Assembly: GCA_001751225.1 (NCBI GenBank)
Contig: MAXT01000066.1
Location: 1-8,067 of the forward strand
DNA length: 8,067 bases
Source of the DNA: Desulfuromonadales bacterium C00003107
GTDB taxonomy: Bacteria; Desulfobacterota; Desulfuromonadia; Desulfuromonadales; Syntrophotaleaceae
Direction: 5' to 3'
Under the pieces are notes generated by a model. The model did not search any database. It saw only the letters and a list, made by a program, of their open reading frames with translations, and was not told the DNA's origin. Below are positions 1 through 6,012 of the stretch, piece after piece. Each line of letters starts with the position of its first letter. Within the stretch, counting starts at the first letter, position 1. Made by a program: the position numbers and the translations under genes.

Positions 1-64
1 CCATGGCATTGCCGTTGGTATTGAGGCCGCTGATGCCACTGTACAGTGAACTTGAAATAGCCAT
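1..64 (-). CDS. flgE: Flagellar hook protein FlgE (N-terminal fragment, runs off the window)
   Basis: Only the first 21 codons are present, and the gene continues beyond base 1. The peptide begins MAISSSLYSGISGLNTNGNA, the classic N-terminus of axial flagellar proteins (Flg_bb_rod family). The SLYSGISGLNT stretch is typical of FlgE, whose N-terminal helix packs in the core of the hook tube. FlgE is exported by the flagellar type III apparatus and polymerises under the FlgD cap to form the universal joint between rod and filament. The ATG at 64-62 is supported by a strong AGGAGG at 77-72 with a 7-nt spacer. Position downstream of flgD supports hook protein over other rod/hook relatives (FlgF, FlgG), although these share similar N-termini. 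The strong ribosome site fits the high copy number of hook subunits. Confidence 0.9.
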   Translation of the reverse strand, partial: MAISSSLYSGISGLNTNGNAM

Positions 65-137
65 AATCTATCCTCCTGAATGGGACCACGTCTGTCGGTC
101 GGTGGTCCGCGAACCTCCTACGAGAGGACCGGTTCGG
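65..137 (-). promoter_or_regulatory. flgE leader with two adjacent potential stem-loops
   Basis: This 73-nt spacer lies between the stop of the TIGR02530 gene and the flgE start. The first potential hairpin, in transcript order, pairs 131-135 with 111-115 (GAACC/GGTTC). It continues 125-128 with 116-119 (TCCT/AGGA), with a 2-nt bulge at 129-130 and a 5-nt loop. The second pairs 102-108 with 83-89 (GGACCAC/GTGGTCC, seven perfect base pairs) around a 12-nt loop. Neither is followed by a U-run, so they do not look like Rho-independent terminators. The flgE Shine-Dalgarno (77-72) lies just downstream of the second hairpin and is left unpaired. A role in mRNA stability or in setting flgE translation is inference; the inverted repeats are directly visible. 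Confidence 0.5.
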
Positions 138-524
138 TTAAACGATAATTGCGCTGTCAATTTTTGTAAACACGTTGTCCTTAAGACTGTCTTTGTCGAC
201 TACGGTAACCACTTGGTTGTTTTTTACGCTGACGATCAACGCATTGTCGTTGAGCATTACCAAGGAGTCCCGTCCTCCTTTAGCTCGAACCTGGCCGACG
301 GCTTCATTCAGTCGGGCAAGTTCCGCTTGGGAGAGATTGATATTGCGACTGGCCATGCGTTGTTGGGCGTGACGGGAAAAACCTATTTCGCTGCCGCGCA
401 GCTCTTTACTGAATACCTCGTCAAAGGAAGCCCCGGACGGTCTGTTTTGGCGCTCAACCTTTCCGCCGGTCCTTGCGGAGGGCGGCACGATCGGTTGTGG
501 GATCAGAGTGATTTTATCGCTCAT
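138..524 (-). CDS. Flagellar operon protein of unknown function (TIGR02530 / putative flagellar family)
   Basis: This 128-residue soluble protein has no signal peptide or membrane segment. Residues 1-32 are a polar, proline-containing, probably flexible leader. From about residue 33 the sequence has the hallmarks of the conserved small flagellar operon protein found between flgD and flgE in Firmicutes, spirochaetes and deltaproteobacteria. These include FDEVFSKEL (34-42), IGFSRHAQQRMASRNINLS (47-65), a helix with KGGRDSLVML (82-91), ALIVSVKN (95-102), and the C-terminal NVFTKIDSAIIV. The family name comes from memory of its motifs. The biochemical role is not established; its fixed position suggests hook assembly or FlgD/FlgE export. 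The ATG at 524 follows the flgD stop by 2 nt, with an AGGGA about 9 nt upstream inside flgD, so translation is probably coupled. Confidence 0.88.
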   Translation of the reverse strand: MSDKITLIPQPIVPPSARTGGKVERQNRPSGASFDEVFSKELRGSEIGFSRHAQQRMASRNINLSQAELARLNEAVGQVRAKGGRDSLVMLNDNALIVSVKNNQVVTVVDKDSLKDNVFTKIDSAIIV

Positions 525-526
525 AA

Positions 527-1189
527 TCAGAGTTCCCTGATGCTTTTGACGTTGCTGAGGGAATAACTGCCGCAGTTGGTGACCAGGGTGCTTTGCGATC
601 CATCAAGATCGACCCCGGTAACCTGCCCCTTGATCAGCGGTTGGCTGCTGATACCGTCCTCATTGGCGTCGAGGGCCAGAACCGACAGGGTGTAGTCGCC
701 CTGGGCAATGGGAATACCTTTGCTGTTGGTGCCATCCCAGGTTACGAAGTGGCTGCCGGCTGTCATATCGGCCGGTTTAACAACTGCCAGGCTGTTGCCG
801 CGGCTGTCCTGAACGTGAAGCTCGACTCGGTCGGCCTTGGCGTCAAGCTGGTAACCCAGGGTGACATCGCTGTCGCCCAATTGGAAGGCTCCCGTGTCGA
901 CGGTGACTTCCCGGCCGATCAGCCCCAGAGCAGAGAGCTGTTGCTGGTTCTGAGAGGTACTGGCCAGGCCTTCGATGTTTTCATTGACCGACATCAGCTG
1001 CTCAAGGGAACTGTATTGGGCCAGTTGCGCCGTGAACTCGGTGGGGTCGGAGGGGTTCATGGGATCTTGGTTCTGCAGCTGAGCTACCAGCAAGGTCAGA
1101 AAATCTTCCTTACCGAGGGTGTCGCTGCCGGTGATGGAAGAGAATTGACTAGTGTTGGAGCTGCCGCTTATGTTGGAAATAGTTGACAT
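527..1189 (-). CDS. flgD: Flagellar hook assembly (cap) protein FlgD
   Basis: FlgD forms the scaffold at the tip of the growing hook, directs insertion of FlgE subunits, and is discarded when the hook is complete. The 220-residue protein starts with a Ser/Asn/Thr-rich export region (1-22). The FlgD N-terminal signature follows: LGKEDFLTLLVAQLQNQDPM (25-44), then NPSDPTEFTAQLAQYSSLEQL (45-65). A linker rich in Gln/Ser leads to the C-terminal half, about 90-220, with an Ig-like FlgD fold marked by HFVTWDGTNSKGIPIAQGDY (147-166). Length is normal for the family. The ATG at 1189 is preceded by AAGGAGGTGA (1208-1199). The spacer from AGGAGG is 12 nt, somewhat long, but no nearer start codon exists. 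It lies 21 nt after the fliK stop and 2 nt before the TIGR02530 gene. Confidence 0.96.
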   Translation of the reverse strand: MSTISNISGSSNTSQFSSITGSDTLGKEDFLTLLVAQLQNQDPMNPSDPTEFTAQLAQYSSLEQLMSVNENIEGLASTSQNQQQLSALGLIGREVTVDTGAFQLGDSDVTLGYQLDAKADRVELHVQDSRGNSLAVVKPADMTAGSHFVTWDGTNSKGIPIAQGDYTLSVLALDANEDGISSQPLIKGQVTGVDLDGSQSTLVTNCGSYSLSNVKSIREL

Positions 1190-1210
1190 ATGGTTGATTC
1201 ACCTCCTTGG

Positions 1211-2854
1211 TTAAACGCGCAGGCTGAGGCCTTCCGTCGAAACGGAACGCGCGGGTGAGGTAACTGGGTTCACTGGATCGTTGTTGATACCCGAGGGGGC
1301 ATTGAGATGCCTGCGGAACGAATCGGGTTGGCGATGGTTGGCAAAGGCTTCCTGGCCAGAATGACGATTGGAATCGACCCCGACCTGGATGTCTTCGAGT
1401 TTCACTCCCTGCTGACTAAGGGCTTCATGCAGCTTAGGCAGGTGTTTTTCCAGAATTTCCTGGACTTGTTGGTTTTGGGTCAGCAACTGAGCCTTTAATT
1501 GATCTTTTTCTAAGGTGAGGGACAGTTTGACTTCACCCAATTCCTCAGGGTTCATCCTGATGACGATTCGGCTCTGGTTTCCGGCACGATCAACAGAAAT
1601 CCGGTCCATCACCTGATTAACGATCTGGTTTTCACTCACAAACTCCCCAGAAGCAAGGCGTATACTCCCTGGTTCTACGGAAGCTGCCTGCAATGGCTGG
1701 CTGGTTTGCTGGGCTACTGGCGAACCGTTCATTCCATTTTCCAGGATTGTTTCAAACGGCGTAGCGTTGATAGCCGAATTGGTGCCATTGGCTGCTGCCT
1801 CGGCTTGTAGGGCGGAGAAACCGGTTTCCTGCTTGGATGCAAAGGAAGGTTGGGAATCTTCATTTTGCGCTCCTGCAACGACTTGCGCGGACTCTTCCGT
1901 TTGAATTGCAATGGAAGCAATTTCACTACGATTAATACTTGTAGCTTGACGCCCACGAGATTGCTCTCTTAGGGGCCTCACTTCTTGCAGCAGGTTGCCT
2001 AAGCTGCTTTCCATCAGACCCGTTTGCTTGCTTGCTTCGTTGTTTGCCATGCCGGTTGGCTCTGGGTTGTTAGCTGGCATTACTTGGCTAGCCATCGATT
2101 TAGCGTCTGTCGGGATTGGCGTGTTCTGCTGGGGCCCGGCGGATGCTTTCTTCTGTGTCAGTTCGACAGGTTGGGTGCTAACAGCAATGTTCATTTTTTC
2201 TATTGGCAATGATTCTGTTGCCAACCCGATGGTAGTTGACTGGGTCGTTGTTGCTGTAGGCGCTGCTGTAGGCGCTGCTGTAGGCGCTGCTGTACCTGTC
2301 GTGACGGGTGCACCACTTGTGGCGGACACATTCTGGTTTGTTGCGGCAGGCGTTACATTTGCAACAGCCTTATCCTGAACTACCGATGTGACTTCTGCTT
2401 TGGTATTTGGCATATTTGCTTCAGAAAGCAGCGGCGTCATGTCCGCAGGTTTTGTGTCCTCAGTAACCATTGGGCCATTACTGACCATTAGAGCTGGTTC
2501 TGTTTTATGCGCGGGGACTGGTTCAACTGGAAGACCAGGAGCCGCTACCATGGTCAGCTCGTTCGAAGCAATGTTCTCTTCGTCAAGCTCCGTTGATGAT
2601 TCTTCGCCTGCAGCGGATACGATCGGTTGAGAAAGTTCCGCTGCCTCGTCATCGAGTTGTGAAGTGCCATCAATCGCCGTTTCTTCATCTCCTGTTGAAT
2701 TCACAGACCCTTTCTGCTGGTCAGTTTGTGCATCTTTGTTAGCCTTGCCCAGAACGTTCTGAAAAGATACGTTCTCTCCTTTGCTCGTTTTGCCTGTGGG
2801 CGCGGACGTTGGGTTGGTCTGTGGTTGCGCAGGTGGAATATTCAGCATTTCCAT
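1211..2854 (-). CDS. fliK: Flagellar hook-length control protein FliK
   Basis: FliK is an exported ruler that measures the hook and triggers the export switch from rod/hook to filament substrates through FlhB. The 547-residue protein has a long, low-complexity N-terminal part, about 1-400. It is rich in Ala, Thr, Gln, Pro, Ser and Glu and likely disordered, as expected of the ruler. The Flg_hook C-terminal domain follows (about 405-497), with IVIRMNPEELGEVKLSLTLE at 430-449, then LKAQLL, the NQQVQEILEKHLPKLHEALSQQG helix region and VKLEDIQVGV. A polar tail ends in GLSLRV. The ATG at 2854 has a near-perfect ribosome site, AAAGGAGGTGA at 2869-2859, with AGGAGG 7 nt from the start. Residues 189-200 carry a PTAA tandem repeat. 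The gene begins 59 nt after the motE-like stop. Confidence 0.95.
   Translation of the reverse strand: MEMLNIPPAQPQTNPTSAPTGKTSKGENVSFQNVLGKANKDAQTDQQKGSVNSTGDEETAIDGTSQLDDEAAELSQPIVSAAGEESSTELDEENIASNELTMVAAPGLPVEPVPAHKTEPALMVSNGPMVTEDTKPADMTPLLSEANMPNTKAEVTSVVQDKAVANVTPAATNQNVSATSGAPVTTGTAAPTAAPTAAPTATTTQSTTIGLATESLPIEKMNIAVSTQPVELTQKKASAGPQQNTPIPTDAKSMASQVMPANNPEPTGMANNEASKQTGLMESSLGNLLQEVRPLREQSRGRQATSINRSEIASIAIQTEESAQVVAGAQNEDSQPSFASKQETGFSALQAEAAANGTNSAINATPFETILENGMNGSPVAQQTSQPLQAASVEPGSIRLASGEFVSENQIVNQVMDRISVDRAGNQSRIVIRMNPEELGEVKLSLTLEKDQLKAQLLTQNQQVQEILEKHLPKLHEALSQQGVKLEDIQVGVDSNRHSGQEAFANHRQPDSFRRHLNAPSGINNDPVNPVTSPARSVSTEGLSLRV
2253..2294 (-). repeat. 12-bp in-frame tandem repeat in fliK (3.5 copies)
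   Basis: The plus strand shows three identical head-to-tail copies of GCTGTAGGCGCT (2253-2264, 2265-2276, 2277-2288) plus a 6-base partial copy (2289-2294). On the coding strand this encodes the Ala-Pro-Thr-Ala repeat within GTAAPTAAPTAAPTATT (fliK residues about 187-203). The unit is a multiple of three, so gain or loss of copies would lengthen or shorten the FliK linker by four residues without breaking the frame. Confidence 0.9.
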
Positions 2855-2913
2855 GTTTTCACCTCCTTTCTTTGTGGGATAAAAACTTTTTGCAGGCCGG
2901 CCTCTGGTTGAGG

Positions 2914-3426
2914 TTATTGTTTCTCGAGGCTGGCGTAGGATTTACTTAGTGTGGCTGCTACTTTCGGTTCCATGTTGTTCAGGACTTTTCCGGCCTTTTT
3001 GCTGTTCATTCCTTCAATAATGGTGACCGCCAAGTCCTTGTCGAGGCTGATGAGCAATTGGGCTGCCTTGGGTGGGTCCATTTTTTCGTAGATCTTGCTT
3101 AAAGCCTGTGCTTTTTCGTTTTCCAACTGTCGCTTTTCTTGGAGCAGTTCAGTAAGAGCGATGCGGGTTTTTTCCATTTCAGCCAACTTCTTATCGACTT
3201 CCCTGCTCAGGGTCTTTAGTTCCATTTCCTTCATTTCGAGAATTTTCTCTTTCTGCTTCAGCCTGGTCACTTCCTTTTGAATGGAGGAACGAATACGCCG
3301 TTCTTCCACCGTCGAAGTGGGTCCTTCCGGGGGTAACAAATCCGATGTTGTTTCAGCTCGGAGCTCTTGGACCGAGGGCAAAAGGACCGACGCCAGTAAG
3401 GCTAAAATAATGATAAGTCTGTTCAT
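2914..3426 (-). CDS. MotE-like secreted coiled-coil protein (MgtE-N-like C-terminal domain)
   Basis: The 170-residue protein begins with a hydrophobic, signal-peptide-like segment (MNRLIIILALLASVLLPSV, 1-19). A plausible signal peptidase site follows LRA at residue 24, so it is predicted to be periplasmic or anchored by an uncleaved signal. Residues about 40-110 are a charged Glu/Lys-rich coiled coil. Residues about 110-166 (KIYEKMDPPKAAQLLISLDK, then AGKVLNNMEPKVAATLSKSY) resemble the helical MgtE N-terminal repeat found in MotE. In Sinorhizobium, MotE is a periplasmic chaperone of the motility protein MotC. Relatives of this protein next to fliJ are common in deltaproteobacterial flagellar operons and probably act at the motor, but its partner is not shown here. 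The ATG at 3426 overlaps the fliJ stop by 4 nt (ATGA), implying coupled translation. Confidence 0.78.
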   Translation of the reverse strand: MNRLIIILALLASVLLPSVQELRAETTSDLLPPEGPTSTVEERRIRSSIQKEVTRLKQKEKILEMKEMELKTLSREVDKKLAEMEKTRIALTELLQEKRQLENEKAQALSKIYEKMDPPKAAQLLISLDKDLAVTIIEGMNSKKAGKVLNNMEPKVAATLSKSYASLEKQ

Positions 3427-3863
3427 AAAGAATGCTTTCCGAGTCTCAGGGCAATATCGTCAAGGGTGGCTGACTCTTTCCGGTTGTCCTGATATTTTTG
3501 CTCGGCCTCCTTTTTTTCTTTGAGGTTTTCCAACAGTTTTTTTTCCTGGGCGGCTTCGGCCAGTAGTTGGCGATTACTTTTCACTTCTCGGTGTAGGTTA
3601 TCGGCCTGTTCGATCAATGTCTGCAGGTCTTTGTGCTGCCGATTGATGCTTAGACGAAAAAGCTGCAGGTCCTGTACGGTGATTCCGCTCTGTTGGCGGC
3701 CAGAGAGTTCTTGGTGAAGTTTGTTCAGAGCAGCTCGTTGACTGGCGATCTGATGCTGTAGTGCGTTCTCACGTCGCAGTGAATCCGCCAGTTTTTGTTG
3801 AGCCAGATTTTCAAGCCTCTGTCTGTGCTTGAGAACGGTCTGGAGTTTGAAATTGTCGGCCAT
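3423..3863 (-). CDS. fliJ: Flagellar export protein FliJ
   Basis: FliJ is the central stalk of the FliI ATPase ring. It resembles the gamma subunit of F1-ATPase and links FliI to the FlhA export gate; it also helps recycle export chaperones. The 146-residue protein is almost wholly helical coiled coil, rich in Gln, Leu, Glu, Lys and Arg. It opens with the family hallmark FKLQTVLKHRQRLEN (5-19). A second long helix carries LLENLKEKKEAEQKYQDN (110-127) before the short C-terminal LDDIALRL segment. Length is typical. The ATG at 3863 has only a weak ribosome site (GGA about 9 nt upstream), unlike the strong sites of the hook genes. It starts 146 nt after the fliI stop and overlaps the motE-like gene by 4 nt. 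Sequence conservation in this family is low, so context adds to the call. Confidence 0.9.
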   Translation of the reverse strand: MADNFKLQTVLKHRQRLENLAQQKLADSLRRENALQHQIASQRAALNKLHQELSGRQQSGITVQDLQLFRLSINRQHKDLQTLIEQADNLHREVKSNRQLLAEAAQEKKLLENLKEKKEAEQKYQDNRKESATLDDIALRLGKHSL

Positions 3864-4009
3864 AGTGAAAAGTCCGTTGGCGCGAGGAAAAATGAAAACC
3901 GGATTGCTTTATGGCAGCCAGGTTCTTGGTGATAGCAGTTTTTAAATGGTCAGGTTACGGAACAATCGATGTCGGTAAAGCCCTTTAGAGTGAATGCAGG
4001 CCCATCGTT
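3864..4009 (-). other. 146-nt fliI-fliJ intergenic gap with a weak sigma-54-like motif
   Basis: This is the largest non-coding gap in an otherwise tightly packed operon. No terminator hairpin with a U-run is visible, and the only minus-strand ORF noticed is a trivial six-codon one. At 3920-3905 the minus strand reads TGGCTGCCATAAAGCA, with GG and GC separated by exactly 10 bases as in -24/-12 promoters. The match outside those dinucleotides is poor: TGGCTG against TGGCAC, and AAGCA against TTGCA. A start point would fall near 3894, about 30 nt ahead of fliJ. An internal promoter is possible but weakly supported. Confidence 0.2.
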
Positions 4010-5311
4010 TTAGTCAAAAAGTTCGCTGATTTGCTGCAGGGTAGAGGGATAGTCAACTGCCTCGTCCATGCCTTGGCGAAGGAATTGTTTTACCGCATCG
4101 ATTTTGGTTATTGAATAATCGATATCTGGGTTGCTGCCGGAACTGTAAGCCCCGATGTTGATCAAATCTTCCGCTTCTTGGTAGGTGGCCAGCACCTCCC
4201 TGACTCGGCCGCTGTTCTTATAATGCTCCTCGGAGACGATATCGCGCATGACTCGGCTGGCACTAGTTAGAATGTCGATGCAGGGATAATGGTTGGCCGC
4301 CGCCAGCTTACGGGATAAGACGATATGTCCATCAAGGATAGAGCGGACCGCGTCGGCTACCGGTTCATTCATGTCGTCGCCTTCGACCAGCACGGTATAG
4401 AGGCCGGTGATACTACCGGCCCCTTTGAAACTTCCCGCCCGTTCCAGCAGCTTAGGCAGGGTGGCGAAGACCGATGGCGTGTAGCCCTTGGTGGTCGGTG
4501 GTTCACCGATAGCTAGTCCGACCTCGCGCATGGCCATGGCGAAGCGGGTTACCGAGTCCATCATCAGCAGCACGTTCTTGCCCCGTTTGCAGAAATATTC
4601 GGCAATCGTCGTGGCGACAAAGGCTCCCCGCATGCGCAGCAACGGTGATTGATCAGAGGTGGCCACTACGAGAACAGAGCGGGCCAGGCCTTCTTCACCC
4701 AGGTCCCGTTCGATGAACTCCCGCACTTCGCGACCGCGCTCGCCGATGAGGGCGATAACGTTGATGTCGGCACGGGTGTTCTTGGCGATCATGCCGAGCA
4801 GGACGCTCTTGCCGACCCCGGAACCAGCCATGATGCCCATGCGTTGTCCTTCGCCACAGGTCAATAGGCCATTGATGGCGCGGATACCCAAATCGAGAGG
4901 CTGGTCGATGTTTTTGCGAGCCATAGGGCCGACGGGCAGGGCGTAGAGGGGCATTTCAACCTGGGGGGAGGGCGAAGGGCCGGTGTCGATGGGCTGTCCC
5001 ATAGCGTCGATCACCCGGCCGAGCAGCTCGGGGCCGACCGCCAGCGAGGCACTGTCTCTCAATACGCGTATTAGGCTGCCGGGACCGAGACCGCGTAATT
5101 CACCAAGGGGCATAAGCAGCGCCCGGCCATCGCGAAAACCCACTACTTCGGCGGGAACCGGTTCGCCTCCGTTGAGAGGCACCAGTTCGCATAGGGTGCC
5201 GACGGTCGATGCCGGACAGTAGCCTTCAACCACCAGGCCGACGATCTTGGTGACCTTGCCGCTGACCTGCAGAGGGTTGAGGTTGTCCACGCATTGCAGT
5301 AATTTTTCCAT
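4010..5311 (-). CDS. fliI: Flagellum-specific ATPase FliI
   Basis: FliI is the hexameric ATPase at the cytoplasmic base of the flagellar type III export apparatus, where it unfolds and feeds substrates. The 433-residue protein is complete. A beta-barrel N-domain (about 15-95) is followed by the nucleotide-binding core. This has Walker A GSGVGKS (163-169, K168), GERGRE (190-195, with E191 at the position of the catalytic glutamate of F1-beta), and Walker B VLLMMD (247-252). GEPPTTKGYTPSVFATLPKL (269-288) is diagnostic of FliI/SctN ATPases. The C-terminal domain begins near 350. No key residue is missing. The ATG at 5311 shares one base with the fliH stop (TGATG), with GGAG 8 nt upstream, so FliI synthesis is probably coupled to that of its partner FliH. 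The gene looks GC-richer than the downstream motE-like and fliK genes. Confidence 0.97.
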   Translation of the reverse strand: MEKLLQCVDNLNPLQVSGKVTKIVGLVVEGYCPASTVGTLCELVPLNGGEPVPAEVVGFRDGRALLMPLGELRGLGPGSLIRVLRDSASLAVGPELLGRVIDAMGQPIDTGPSPSPQVEMPLYALPVGPMARKNIDQPLDLGIRAINGLLTCGEGQRMGIMAGSGVGKSVLLGMIAKNTRADINVIALIGERGREVREFIERDLGEEGLARSVLVVATSDQSPLLRMRGAFVATTIAEYFCKRGKNVLLMMDSVTRFAMAMREVGLAIGEPPTTKGYTPSVFATLPKLLERAGSFKGAGSITGLYTVLVEGDDMNEPVADAVRSILDGHIVLSRKLAAANHYPCIDILTSASRVMRDIVSEEHYKNSGRVREVLATYQEAEDLINIGAYSSGSNPDIDYSITKIDAVKQFLRQGMDEAVDYPSTLQQISELFD

Positions 5312-6012
5312 CAGCCCTGCTCCACGGTACTCAGCAGGGTGCGGCGGATCTCTTCGAGTTGTCCTTCAATGGTGGCATCCACGGCACCGAGATCCGATTC
5401 GACCAGGCAGCCCCCACGGGCGATTTGCGGGTCGCCTTCAACACTAATACCTTCCAAACCGTTGATGCTGGTGATGAACAAGGGTTTGTTTTTCGTGACC
5501 AAGGCCAGGTCTTCGGGATGAACCTTGATGTGATAATGGTCGGAACGCACGGCGGCGCGCAACGCTTTGTCAATTGTGGTCAAGATGAGTTCGCGGTTGA
5601 GACTCACTTCGCTGTGAATGACCTGGCGAGCGATGGACAGCACTAGCCGCAACATGTCCTGAGTGCTGTTTTGAAGCAGGGTAGCACGCAGACGACCAAC
5701 CTCCTCGACCCCTTGAGCGAGCATCTCCAGGGAACTGTCGAACTGCAGTCGAATTTCCTGCTGTCCTTCTTCCTTTCCCTGCAGATAGGCTTCTTCAATC
5801 TGCTTACCGAGGTCTGCCGGGGCAACTGTCTGTTGGGCGGAGGGCTGCTCGGTTTGGTTTTGCTGCGAGGTCGAAACGGCCTCTTCGCTGAAGGACTCGT
5901 CCTCGAAGAGCAGACCGTCTTCTACTATCTGGCCATCGTCACCGAACTCCCGAAAGCTGATTCGTTTAAGACCCTGCGTATCGCTGGAACGATAAATTTT
6001 AGACGAGAGCAT
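5311..6012 (-). CDS. fliH: Flagellar assembly protein FliH (FliI regulator)
   Basis: FliH binds FliI, restrains its ATPase activity and tethers it to the C-ring. It corresponds to the b/delta stator of F-type ATPases. With the chosen start the protein has 233 residues. The N-terminal region (about 1-70) is acidic and Gln/Ser-rich. An AY-x2-GxxxG motif lies at about 75-83 (AYLQGKEEG), and a long helix follows. The C-terminal domain carries LVLSIARQVIHSEVSLNREL and the diagnostic IARGGCLVESDLGAVDATIE (197-216). An in-frame GTG at 6024 would add four residues. I prefer the ATG at 6012 because GGAGGGG lies about 3-5 nt upstream and would be swallowed by the longer form. This start sits inside the end of fliG, a 14-nt overlap, and the 3' end shares one base with fliI. 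Confidence 0.93.
   Translation of the reverse strand: MLSSKIYRSSDTQGLKRISFREFGDDGQIVEDGLLFEDESFSEEAVSTSQQNQTEQPSAQQTVAPADLGKQIEEAYLQGKEEGQQEIRLQFDSSLEMLAQGVEEVGRLRATLLQNSTQDMLRLVLSIARQVIHSEVSLNRELILTTIDKALRAAVRSDHYHIKVHPEDLALVTKNKPLFITSINGLEGISVEGDPQIARGGCLVESDLGAVDATIEGQLEEIRRTLLSTVEQG

Noticed and set aside
3..566. A long plus-strand open frame opposite flgE, its leader and the TIGR02530 gene.
   Set aside because: It has no recognisable motif and lies antisense to a gene with clear family hallmarks. It also crosses the structured flgE leader, so it is a shadow frame.
593..1186. A 197-codon plus-strand open frame opposite flgD.
   Set aside because: It mirrors flgD almost exactly and its product shows no family motif. 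The flgD frame has a strong ribosome site and conserved domains.
1771..1789. A TGGCACC-N4-CGGCT match to the sigma-54 spacing on the minus strand.
   Set aside because: It lies inside the fliK coding region, where it spells ordinary codons (Asn-Gly-Thr-Asn-Ser-Ala). The -12 half is poor, and no gene starts within several hundred bases downstream.
2881..2907. A 10-bp palindrome AGGCCGGCCT (2894-2903) next to AAAAACTTTTT (2881-2891) between the motE-like gene and fliK, resembling a terminator.
   Set aside because: The palindrome has no loop, so a stable hairpin would need most of its stem opened. No clean GC stem followed by a U-run can be drawn. Termination here would also cut off fliK, flgD and flgE in the middle of the operon.
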